This document shows positions 1-6,951 of a DNA stretch of 10,167 nucleotides, one piece after another. A program made the position numbers and the translations under genes. A model generated the notes under the pieces. The model was given only the letters and a program-made list of their open reading frames with translations. It searched no databases and was not told the origin of the DNA. Origin of the DNA: 70-18 sp041691815 (GTDB taxonomy: Bacteria > Pseudomonadota > Alphaproteobacteria > Acetobacterales > Acetobacteraceae). Each line of letters begins with the position of its first letter. The stretch's first letter is position 1. The stretch lies in NCBI GenBank assembly GCA_041691815.1, contig JBEPTZ010000146.1:1-10167 (forward strand), given 5' to 3'.

Positions 1-206
1 GCGCCGCCGGTGGTCTCGGTGACCGCGATATTGACCACGCTCGGCATCACCCGCTTGACCAGCGGGGCGAAGCTGTCCGGCCCGCTGCGGGCCGCGGCCG
101 GGCTGGCGCCGGCCAGCAGCGCCGGCAGACTCGCGAGGGCAAGCGCACCCAAGGTGCGGCGCTGAAGCCTGCGGGGTTGAAGGCTGCGGGGTTGAAGGCT
201 GGGCAT
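1..206 (-). CDS. degP: HtrA/Deg-family periplasmic serine protease, N-terminal part only
   Basis: Only the first 68 codons are present; the gene runs off the left edge. After an export signal (basic n-region, then the hydrophobic stretch LGALALASLPALLAGA and an AxA-type end near residue 40) the mature protein starts with DSFAPLVKRVMPSVVNIAVT. That is the typical beginning of the Do-like protease domain in DegP/DegQ/MucD proteins. Family members are periplasmic, ATP-independent proteases and chaperones that remove misfolded envelope proteins. The catalytic His, Asp, Ser and the PDZ domains would lie outside the window, so protease activity is inferred from the family. The ATG at 206 is favoured because GGAG lies 8 nt upstream (complement of 215-218); an in-frame GTG two codons earlier is possible. 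The n-region holds a short repeated segment and an RRTLG sequence, described separately. The gene follows hrpB on the same strand with a 130-nt gap, so it may have its own promoter. Confidence 0.77.
   Translation of the reverse strand, partial: MPSLQPRSLQPRRLQRRTLGALALASLPALLAGASPAAARSGPDSFAPLVKRVMPSVVNIAVTETTGG
164..202. repeat. 15-bp tandem repeat inside the signal-peptide coding region
   Basis: On the plus strand the unit GAAGSCTGCGGGGTT (S = C or G) occurs at 164-178 and 179-193, and a partial third copy (GAAGGCTG) starts at 194. The period is 15 bp, so the repeat keeps the reading frame. On the minus strand it encodes SLQPR twice, followed by the related RLQRR, in the N-terminal basic region of the Deg-type protease. 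It looks like a slippage-prone microduplication; copy number could vary without a frameshift. Confidence 0.8.
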
Positions 207-336
207 CGGCACGACTCCGGCAGGCGCGTTACAATGTTAATGCGTTGCAGGTGGCGATCCATTAGCGGCGCGACAAGGTTGCCGCGGCCCCGGCAGCGGA
301 TGACAAATCCGACAGGCGACGGGCACTGGCACGCGG

Positions 337-2745
337 TTACGCCGGATTTTCCGGCCAGTCATGGCGCGGATAGCGGCCGCGCATATCCTTGCGCACCTCG
401 GCCCAGGCGCCGCGCCAGAAGCCGGCGAGGTCGGCGGTGATGGCGATCGGGCGACGCGCCGGAGACAGCAGGGCGAGCCGCAATTCGATCCGCCCGCCGG
501 CCAGCCGCGGCGTTTCAGCCAACCCGTAGAACGCCTGGGCGCGCGCCTCGGCCAGCGGCACCGGCTGGGCGTAGTCCACCGCCGCGCGGCCGCCGGGCAG
601 CGCCAGGTGGGTGGGGAGTTCGCGGTCGAGCCGCGCCGCCAGCGCCCAGTCCAGCCGGCCGCGCAGGATCGCGTGCAGGTCGAGCTTTTCCACCGCGGCG
701 AGGCGGCTGAGGCCATGCAGGTGCGGCGCCAGCCAGTCGGCGCGGCTGGCGGCCAGCGCGTCGTCGGACAGGTCGGGCCAGCCGGCCTCCGGTTCCAGGG
801 CGCGCAGCAGGGCGACGCGGGCGCAGAACTGGCGGGCGGCGTCGGTCCATGGCAAGGCTGAGATGGCGACCGCTTCGGCGAGCGCGGCGGCGGTCTCGGC
901 GGGGTCGGCGGTCTCGGTGCGGTCCTCCAGCACCAGCGCGCCAAGGCGGCGGCGGCGGCGTGCGAGGACCGAACCGGTGGCCGGGTCCAGCCCGGTCTCC
1001 ACCTGCTCGGTCACCCGTTCGGCCAGCACCGCAGGCAGGTCGGTGGCGTCCAGGATTGCGGCGAGGCGGATGCGGGCTGAACCCTTCATCTCCAGGCTGG
1101 CAACCGCCAGCAGCCGGGCCTTGGAGAGTGGGTCGGCCAGCGGCAGCTTGGCACCGCCGCCACCGGACAGGCGGAAACTGCCCGGTTCGCCGCGGCGCTG
1201 GGCGATGCGATCGGGGAAGCCGGCGGCCAGCAGGCGGGCCGGGTCGCCGTCGGCGCGGAGTTCGGGCAGGCGCAGGCGGCGACGATACTGGGCGCTGGCG
1301 CGGCGGATGCGTGACACCACGCCGCGATCAGCGTCCAGCCCGCCTTCCAGCGCCGCCAGGCGCAGCCCGATATCGGCCGGGGCGTCGCGGGCGCGCAGCG
1401 GGTCACGCTCCTCCAGCAGGGCCGCGAGATCGCAGGCCAAGGCCGCCTCGGGCGGCGATTCGGCCGCCAGCATCATCGCCGAGAGCCTTGGATGGGCGCC
1501 GAGCCGGGCCATCCGCCGGCCGCGTTCGGTGATCCGGCCGGCGCCATCCAGCGCCCCCAACTCGGCCAGCAGCGCCTCGCCGGCGGCCAGCGGGCCGGGT
1601 GGTGGCGGGTCCGGGAAGGACAGATCGGCCGGCGCAGTGCCCCAGCTGGCGCAGTCCAGCGCCAGGCCGGAGAGCTCGGCTTCGAGGATTTCCGGTCGGT
1701 CGAATTGCGGCAGGCCGCGATGCAGTGGCGCGGTCCACAGGCGGATCGCCACACCCGGCGCCTCGCGCCCGGCGCGGCCGGCGCGCTGGTCGGCGGCGGC
1801 GCGGCTGATCCGCAGCGTGGCGAGGCGGGTGAGGCCGGTGGCCTGGTCCATGCGCGGCGCGCGCCGCCAGCCGCCATCGACGACGATGCGCACGCCGGGG
1901 ACGGTCAGCGAGGTTTCCGCGATCGAAGTCGCCAGCACCACACGACGCCCCTCGGCCGGGCGCAGCGCGCGGTCCTGCTCGGCCGGCGGCAGGTCGCCAT
2001 GCAACGGCAAAACCAGTGCGCCACAGCCCTGCAAAGCGGCTTCAGCGCGGCGAATTTCGCCCATTCCGGGTAAAAAGGCGAGGATATCGCCGCGAAACTC
2101 GGCCAGAGCGGCGCGCACGGCACGGGCCAGCGCTTGCGGCAGGTCGCGCGGGTCGGTGATGTCGCGTGCGGCGTGGCTGATCTGTACCGGGTATTGCCGG
2201 CCGGCGCTCTCGATCACCTCGGCCGCCAGCAGCGGCGCCAGCCGGGCGGCATCTGCGGTGGCGGACATCGCCAGCAGGCGCAACTCGGGGCGCAACTGAA
2301 GCTGCAGGTCGCGACACAGCGCCAGCGCCAGATCGGCCTCCAGAGCGCGTTCATGCACCTCGTCGAGGATGACGATGGCGGTGCCGTGCAGGCCCGGATC
2401 GGTTTGCAGGCGGCGGACCAGCAGCCCCTCGGTCACCACCTCGATGCGGGTGGCCGGCGAGATCGCGCTGTCCAGCCGGGTGCGGTAGCCGACGGTCTGG
2501 CCAACCGGCTCGCCGAGCAGCGCCGCCATGCGGCTGGCGGCGGCGCGGGCGGCCAGCCGGCGCGGCTCCAGCATGACAATGCGTCCATCTGCCCGCCACG
2601 GGGCGGCCAGCAGCGCCAACGGCACCAATGTGGTCTTGCCAGCGCCGGGCGGTGCCACCAAAACAGCATTGCCGCGTTCCAGCGCCGCTTTCAGGGCGGG
2701 CAGGGCATCGGCGACGGGCAGGTCGGTCGGCAGGTCATGCGGCAC
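337..2745 (-). CDS. hrpB: ATP-dependent RNA helicase HrpB (DEAH-box type)
   Basis: An 802-residue cytoplasmic helicase of superfamily 2, close to the usual HrpB length of just over 800. Visible motifs in order: Walker A APPGAGKTT (31-39), the EPRR segment of motif Ia (60-63), DEVH as motif II (128-131), SAT as motif III (161-163), LATSIAETSLT in the second RecA domain (271-281) and motif VI QRAGRAGR (320-327). These are followed by the long C-terminal region typical of HrpB. The family hydrolyses ATP to remodel RNA, but its physiological substrate in most bacteria is poorly defined. The start is a GTG at 2745: an in-frame TGA lies 15 nt upstream, so no earlier start is possible, and a later one would approach the Walker A motif. 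No clear Shine-Dalgarno site is visible. The gene is divergent from the DsbD-type gene. Several long open frames on the opposite strand are composition artefacts. Confidence 0.95.
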   Translation of the reverse strand: MPHDLPTDLPVADALPALKAALERGNAVLVAPPGAGKTTLVPLALLAAPWRADGRIVMLEPRRLAARAAASRMAALLGEPVGQTVGYRTRLDSAISPATRIEVVTEGLLVRRLQTDPGLHGTAIVILDEVHERALEADLALALCRDLQLQLRPELRLLAMSATADAARLAPLLAAEVIESAGRQYPVQISHAARDITDPRDLPQALARAVRAALAEFRGDILAFLPGMGEIRRAEAALQGCGALVLPLHGDLPPAEQDRALRPAEGRRVVLATSIAETSLTVPGVRIVVDGGWRRAPRMDQATGLTRLATLRISRAAADQRAGRAGREAPGVAIRLWTAPLHRGLPQFDRPEILEAELSGLALDCASWGTAPADLSFPDPPPPGPLAAGEALLAELGALDGAGRITERGRRMARLGAHPRLSAMMLAAESPPEAALACDLAALLEERDPLRARDAPADIGLRLAALEGGLDADRGVVSRIRRASAQYRRRLRLPELRADGDPARLLAAGFPDRIAQRRGEPGSFRLSGGGGAKLPLADPLSKARLLAVASLEMKGSARIRLAAILDATDLPAVLAERVTEQVETGLDPATGSVLARRRRRLGALVLEDRTETADPAETAAALAEAVAISALPWTDAARQFCARVALLRALEPEAGWPDLSDDALAASRADWLAPHLHGLSRLAAVEKLDLHAILRGRLDWALAARLDRELPTHLALPGGRAAVDYAQPVPLAEARAQAFYGLAETPRLAGGRIELRLALLSPARRPIAITADLAGFWRGAWAEVRKDMRGRYPRHDWPENPA

Positions 2746-2835
2746 GACCGCGACGTATCACCGTTCGGCCGGGCAGGCGACCATAGGGTGCCGGCCGGAG
2801 CCAGAAAGGCGCGAGTGGCAATGAGGCAAGGTGGG

Positions 2836-4869
2836 ATGCGACTCTGGCTGGCGGCGCTCTGCCTGGGCGTGCTGGCGGCCGCGCCAGCATGGGCGCTGGA
2901 GAGCACGCCGGCGAAGACCGCGCATACCACGGTGACGCTGGTGTCCGACCATGATGCGGTGGCGCCGGGTGCTGCGCTGCAACTGGGCCTGCGGTTCCGC
3001 ATGGCGCCTGGCTGGCATATCTACTGGAAAAACCCTGGCGATGCCGGGATACCGCCGCAACTGGAATGGACGCTGCCGCAGGGCATCGCAGCCGGCCCGA
3101 TCGCCTGGCCAACGCCAGCGCGCAACGCCGAGCCGCCGCTGACGACCTACGGCTATTCCGGCGAGGTGCTGTTGCCGGTGGCGGTGACCGGCGCCGGGGC
3201 GGCGCCGCTGGAGGTGAAGCTGCACGCCAGTTGGCTGGTCTGCGACAAGATCTGCGTGCCGGAGGAGGGCGATTTCCAGCTCCATCTGCCGGCCGGTGCC
3301 GCCACCCCATCGCCGCAGGCACCGCTGTTCGCCGCCGCCGCCGAGGCGACGCCGCGCCCGACACCGTGGCCGGCAACCATCACACCGGATGGCACGCTGC
3401 ATGTGGCCGCGCCGGAGGCCGCCTCGGCGGTGCGGGAGGCATGGTTCATCCCCGACAGCTTCGGCACTGTGCAGGCCGCGGCACCGCAGACCCTGGAGCG
3501 CAGCCCGGATGGCTTTACCCTGGCCATGCGCACCGGCAGCGAGTTCAAGCCGGCTGCCGCGCTGACCGGCGTGCTGGTGACGCGCGATCGCCAGGGCCAG
3601 CAGGCCGCGCTGGAGATCCATGCGACTCCCGCGCCGCTGGCCGCCACCGCGGCCCTGATGCCGCTGTGGCAGGTGCTGGGTTTCGCGGTGCTGGGTGGGT
3701 TGATCCTGAACCTGATGCCCTGCGTGTTTCCGGTGCTGGCGATGAAGGCGGCAGGGCTGGCGCGGCTCTCCGGAGCGGAACGTGGCCACGCCCGGATGCA
3801 TGGGTTGAGCTATACCGCCGGGGTTATCCTGACCTTTACCGCCGTCGGGCTGGCGCTGCTGGTGGCCCGCGAAGCCGGTGCTGCGGCGGGCTGGGGTTTC
3901 CAGTTCCAGTCGCCGGTATTCGTCGCCGGCATGGCGTGGCTGCTGTTCGCGGTCGGGCTGAACCTGTCCGGGGTGTTCGAGGTCGGCGTCGGGCTGACCG
4001 GCGCCGGCGGCGCGCTGGCCGGGCGTGGCGGCCATGTCGGCAGCTTTTTCACCGGTATGCTGGCGGTGCTGGTGGCGACACCGTGCACCGCGCCGTTCAT
4101 GGGGGCGGCGATCGCCACCGCACTGGCCGCCACGCCGGCGGTGACATTGGCGGTGTTCGTCGCGATGGGGCTGGGGCTAGCGGCACCGTTCCTGCTGCTG
4201 GCCGGCGTGCCGGGGCTGGCGCGCCTGCTGCCCCGGCCAGGCGCCTGGATGGAGGTGCTGAAGCAGGTGCTGGCGTTTCCGATGTATGGCGCCTGCGTCT
4301 GGCTGATCTGGGTGGTCAGCCAGCAATCCGGGCCGGCCGGGGTGCTGGCGACCGCCACCGGATTGCTGCTGATCGGCTTCGCCGCCTGGGCGTTCGGCCT
4401 GTCGCAGCGCGGCACCGGGAGCCGCATCGCCCGGGCAGGTGCCCTGGCCTCGGTGCTGCTGGCGCTGGCCATCCTGTCGGGAATCCAGACCGCGAATCCG
4501 AACACGTCGCCGATGGCGGAGGCCGGGACCGAGCCGTTCTCGGCAGCACGGCTGGCGACACTGCGCGAACAGGGGCGGCCGGTGTTCGTCGACATGACGG
4601 CGGCGTGGTGCGTCTCCTGCCTGGTGAACGAACGGGTGGCGCTGTCGGCGCAGACGGTGCGGCAGGCGTTTTTGACGCACCAGGTGGCGTATCTGCGGGG
4701 CGACTGGACCCGGCAGGACCCGGCGATCACCGCATTTTTGCGCGCCCATGGCCGCGACGGCGTGCCGCTTTACGTGTTGTACCCGCCGGGCGGCGGCGCG
4801 GGCGAGGTGCTGCCGCAGATTCTGACCGTGGGCGGCATGCTTGCCGCGCTGGAGCGGTTGAAAAGTTGA
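2836..4869 (+). CDS. dsbD: Membrane protein-disulfide reductase, DsbD/ScsB type
   Basis: A 677-residue inner-membrane protein predicted to pass electrons from cytoplasmic thioredoxin to periplasmic dithiol partners. In order: signal peptide MRLWLAALCLGVLAAAPAWA; a periplasmic N-terminal DsbD-alpha-like domain with C136-DKI-C140; a second periplasmic stretch to about 270; a polytopic core from about 277 to 550 with C296 in LMPCVFPV and C417 in TPCTAP; and a C-terminal thioredoxin-like domain with WCVSC (C592, C595) and GVP (642-643) as the likely cis-Pro loop. All three redox pairs are present, and the 121-residue spacing of the membrane pair matches E. coli DsbD from memory (C163/C285). E. 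coli DsbD is about 565 residues; the extra length lies in the N-terminal periplasmic part, as in ScsB-like proteins. The ATG at 2836 is chosen because GAGG and AAGG (2823-2831) precede it and it gives a clean signal peptide; an ATG at 2821 would add five residues. No cytochrome c maturation or copper genes are adjacent, so the partner is unknown. Confidence 0.92.
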   Translation: MRLWLAALCLGVLAAAPAWALESTPAKTAHTTVTLVSDHDAVAPGAALQLGLRFRMAPGWHIYWKNPGDAGIPPQLEWTLPQGIAAGPIAWPTPARNAEPPLTTYGYSGEVLLPVAVTGAGAAPLEVKLHASWLVCDKICVPEEGDFQLHLPAGAATPSPQAPLFAAAAEATPRPTPWPATITPDGTLHVAAPEAASAVREAWFIPDSFGTVQAAAPQTLERSPDGFTLAMRTGSEFKPAAALTGVLVTRDRQGQQAALEIHATPAPLAATAALMPLWQVLGFAVLGGLILNLMPCVFPVLAMKAAGLARLSGAERGHARMHGLSYTAGVILTFTAVGLALLVAREAGAAAGWGFQFQSPVFVAGMAWLLFAVGLNLSGVFEVGVGLTGAGGALAGRGGHVGSFFTGMLAVLVATPCTAPFMGAAIATALAATPAVTLAVFVAMGLGLAAPFLLLAGVPGLARLLPRPGAWMEVLKQVLAFPMYGACVWLIWVVSQQSGPAGVLATATGLLLIGFAAWAFGLSQRGTGSRIARAGALASVLLALAILSGIQTANPNTSPMAEAGTEPFSAARLATLREQGRPVFVDMTAAWCVSCLVNERVALSAQTVRQAFLTHQVAYLRGDWTRQDPAITAFLRAHGRDGVPLYVLYPPGGGAGEVLPQILTVGGMLAALERLKS

Positions 4870-4955
4870 AATCGGCACCCGGCCGGCCGGATGCAAACGG
4901 TCGCTTAACTATTGCGCTTCCACACTGCGCCGGCAATCGCCACAGGGTGCAAAAA

Positions 4956-5465
4956 ATGCAATCCCATCACGCGCCGTCCGTGCGCTCTCGCCATGCCACC
5001 ACCGGGAGACGTGCCCGCCGGCGCGTGACGCCGGCGGTCGCTGCCGGCGGCGTGCTGGCATTCATCGATGCACGCACAGCCGTGTTCGCACCCCTGGCGG
5101 GCGATGCCATCCGACATCCCGGCCTGATGACACTGGGCCCTCGGCGCGGCTGGCTGCGCCAGATTGCCGACCGGGTGGCGCTGACACCAGGTGTGCGGGC
5201 GATCGTGCTGGTGGCGCGTGCGCTGCCGGAGTGGACGGCATCGCCCGACCAGCTTGCCGCATTGCGCGAGATCGGCCGCGCGCTGGGGCCAGAGGGCGTT
5301 GTGCTGCTGCATCACTGCGCCTCGGCCGATCACCAGGAACACATCGAGGCGATGGCGCGGCTTGCGAGGATTCGGATCGTTGGCCTGGCCGGCCTGCCAG
5401 ACAACAATGGCGAAGACGCCGCCGATTCTCTGGCAACCCGCGCACGCTATCACGCCGATGCCTGA
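4956..5465 (+). CDS. Hypothetical protein, 169 residues
   Basis: I do not recognise this protein. It begins with a basic, Arg/His-rich stretch of about 25 residues. The rest alternates hydrophobic strands and amphipathic helices, for example AAGGVLAFIDAR (29-40), VRAIVLVARALP and GVVLLHHC, suggesting a small alpha/beta fold. I see no signal peptide, convincing membrane helix or known catalytic motif. The reading frame looks genuinely coding because third positions are strongly G/C and the hydrophobic pattern is regular. The opposite-strand frame is rich in His, Gln and Cys, as shadow frames are. The ATG at 4956 is supported by AGGG at 4944-4947, 8 nt upstream; a GTG at 5025 would remove the basic leader but lacks a well-placed ribosome site. 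It lies 86 nt after the DsbD-type gene on the same strand and ends 7 bp before the 3' end of a convergent tRNA gene. Co-transcription with dsbD is possible but not shown. Confidence 0.6.
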   Translation: MQSHHAPSVRSRHATTGRRARRRVTPAVAAGGVLAFIDARTAVFAPLAGDAIRHPGLMTLGPRRGWLRQIADRVALTPGVRAIVLVARALPEWTASPDQLAALREIGRALGPEGVVLLHHCASADHQEHIEAMARLARIRIVGLAGLPDNNGEDAADSLATRARYHADA

Positions 5466-5472
5466 AAGCGGC

Positions 5473-5546
5473 TGGAGCGGGTGAGGGGAATCGAACCCCT
5501 GTATGCAGCTTGGGAAGCTGCCGTTCTACCATTGAACTACACCCGC
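5473..5546 (-). tRNA. tRNA-Gly (anticodon CCC)
   Basis: Reading the minus strand from 5546, the cloverleaf is complete. The acceptor stem GCGGGTG pairs perfectly with CACCCGC. The D arm is GTTC/GAAC, the anticodon stem GCAGC/GCTGC encloses the loop TTCCCAA (anticodon CCC, reading GGG), there is a 4-nt variable loop, and the T arm AGGGG/CCCCT has the loop TTCGATT. The discriminator T and the CCA end are encoded (TCCA, complement of 5473-5476), giving 74 nt. I saw no second copy of its 3' end elsewhere in the window, so there is no sign that an integrated element used it as a target. Confidence 0.97.
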
Positions 5547-6242
5547 TTATCAAAGGCTTAGGCTAATTTGATTCCGCCGCCTGACTTTCATCCGGCTGCC
5601 AAAGCATATCCGCCAGCCTATCGCGATTCAAGACATCCACCAACTGGCGTGAATGCCGCAGGCGGTCCGCGCCTGGGGGCTATAGAACCCTGCCGGCGCA
5701 GGGCTCAGCCATTAAAAGGTCGGTTTGATCCTGTCCACCCTGTTTCGTCGTGTCTTGCGGCATTTCGAATGAGCGGCGGGATATCCGAGGCAGGCGTTAT
5801 CGTGCCCCCGGCTGCGGCTCAGGCTGCCGCGGCGTGAGGGCATTGAGGGGTCCCGGTTGGTCCGTGTCGTAGCCGACGGGGTGTGAAGGGTGGCAACGAC
5901 CCGATGACAAATCGGTCGAATCCGGGCCTGTGCAGAACCCGTCCAGGCTTCGGCGCTGCGGGGCGCGAGAGCGCCAGCACTTCGGCGCGTTGGCGGCACT
6001 GTCGAACGGCGCATCGGTGTTTAGGTCGAAAATCGTCGCCTGCCCGCGCAAGAGAATGATGGCGCAATCGCCGGTGCGATACCGAGAAACCGGATCTCCG
6101 ACACGGCGACTCCGCGATGGACATGCCCTCACGACATCTGTAACGTAACGCAGTGTGAAGTTTTCCGGATGCTAACGGGTTACCCATCACGCACCGGGCT
6201 GGATTCACATAGCGCGATCGGTCTGTTTGTTTCGAAATGAAG
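5547..6242. other. Gene-poor stretch of about 700 bp between the tRNA and the secreted-protein cassette
   Basis: Open frames exist on both strands (for example 5568-5837 plus and 5819-6208 minus), but none has a plausible ribosome site, a recognisable domain or natural-looking composition; their translations are rich in Arg, Pro, Cys and His. A small hairpin lies at 5688-5703. The last 120 bp falls to about 50 % G+C by hand count, well below the flanking genes, as expected for a promoter or leader. The tRNA promoter should lie near the left end, but I could not pick out convincing -35 and -10 boxes. The stretch could hide a decayed gene or an untranslated RNA; nothing in it is firm. Confidence 0.5.
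5688..5703. other. Small perfect hairpin, 6-bp stem with a 4-nt loop
   Basis: CCCTGC and GCAGGG flank the loop CGGC. No run of T follows on either strand, so it is a poor candidate for an intrinsic terminator. Its role is unknown, and short GC-rich hairpins arise by chance in DNA of this composition. Confidence 0.35.
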
Positions 6243-6264
6243 TTGCGCCGGTTATTTGGCGCAA
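6243..6264. promoter_or_regulatory. Inverted repeat TTGCGCC-N8-GGCGCAA in the leader of the cassette, possible operator
   Basis: The two 7-bp arms (6243-6249 and 6258-6264) are exact reverse complements around the AT-rich spacer GGTTATTT. The repeat ends 33 nt before the first start codon of the three-gene cassette and 9 nt before TACAAT (6274-6279), a good match to a -10 box. However, a start of transcription from that box would fall almost on the ribosome site at 6287-6290, so the true promoter may lie further upstream with this repeat in the mRNA leader. It could be a dimeric repressor site or an RNA hairpin covering the approach to the ribosome site. Function is inferred from position and symmetry only. 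Confidence 0.4.
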
Positions 6265-6297
6265 GCCGAAAACTACAATATTGCCCAGGGAATCAAA

Positions 6298-6939
6298 ATG
6301 GCGAAATTTCGTTGTTTAATCGGGCTTGCTGCGCTTGCCATCGCAGCGGTGGCGCAACCGCCGGCGGCGCATGCGGCCGCGGATGCGGCGGAACTCGCGT
6401 TCTGGCAGTCCGTCAACGGAACCAAGGATGCTCATGAATATCAGTTATATCTGGACGCCTACCCGAACGGGGCATTTGCCGCGATAGCCAAACACCGGTT
6501 GCCGCCCGCAGACCCGGCCGTCGCTCCGGCTGCTCCGGCGCTGGCGCCGATCCCGCTGCCGGGTGCCCCGCAAGCTGCTGCTGCGGCGGCCCCGGCCGCG
6601 CAACCCGACCCTGATGGACCGTCGCTGACCATTTCGCCGCCTGGCGGCCGAGTTGGCCAACTGTTCACGGTTGGCTGCCACAATCTTCCAGAAAATGGCA
6701 GTAGCGATGTGATCATCGTGGTGCGTGCGGGCTCACCGGTTCTGCCGCCCGACGGCCGTTCCGATGAGATGAAAGTATTGACGTCCCAATATAGCGCGAA
6801 TTGTAAAGGCTACAACAACAATATGCCTGGCTTCGGCCCGTATGCGCCAGGGCACTACGAAGTTCGCTTTATGTCGAGGTTGTATAACGACGACCACAAA
6901 TACGAAATGAAGGCGCAAACAACGTTCTCCGTACGCTGA
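6298..6939 (+). CDS. Exported protein of unknown function, first gene of a three-paralogue cassette
   Basis: 213 residues. The signal peptide is MAKFRCLIGLAALAIAAVAQ and onward, with likely cleavage after AHA near residue 26, so the product is predicted to be periplasmic or secreted. Residues 32-68 hold a motif with FWQSV (35-39), YPNG (55-58) and AKHRL (64-68). From memory such short segments recur in exported alphaproteobacterial proteins, some with caspase-like or peptidoglycan-binding domains. A Pro/Ala-rich linker (about 69-108) leads to a beta-rich domain (about 109-213) with VVRAGSP, C127, C169 and a YEVRF strand near the end, suggestive of an Ig-like sandwich with one disulfide. No enzymatic motif is visible. 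The ATG at 6298 is preceded by AGGG (6287-6290) with a 7-nt spacer; an upstream in-frame ATG at 6256 would spoil the signal peptide. G+C over 6661-6900 is only about 53 % by hand count, clearly below its neighbours. Confidence 0.82.
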   Translation: MAKFRCLIGLAALAIAAVAQPPAAHAAADAAELAFWQSVNGTKDAHEYQLYLDAYPNGAFAAIAKHRLPPADPAVAPAAPALAPIPLPGAPQAAAAAAPAAQPDPDGPSLTISPPGGRVGQLFTVGCHNLPENGSSDVIIVVRAGSPVLPPDGRSDEMKVLTSQYSANCKGYNNNMPGFGPYAPGHYEVRFMSRLYNDDHKYEMKAQTTFSVR

Positions 6940-6951
6940 CGGAAGCGCGAA

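Noticed and set aside
611..2299. 562-codon plus-strand open frame opposite hrpB
   Set aside because: Its translation is an Arg/Ser/Ala-rich mix without domains, and it lies entirely over a clear HrpB gene; such frames are common in GC-rich DNA.
2134..2835. Upstream in-frame extension of the DsbD-type gene
   Set aside because: The frame is open by composition only and overlaps hrpB. A proper signal peptide and ribosome site place the start at 2836 (or 2821).
4905..5453. Minus-strand 182-codon frame opposite the hypothetical protein
   Set aside because: It is unusually rich in His, Cys and Gln, has no ribosome site, and the plus frame has better codon and hydrophobicity patterns.
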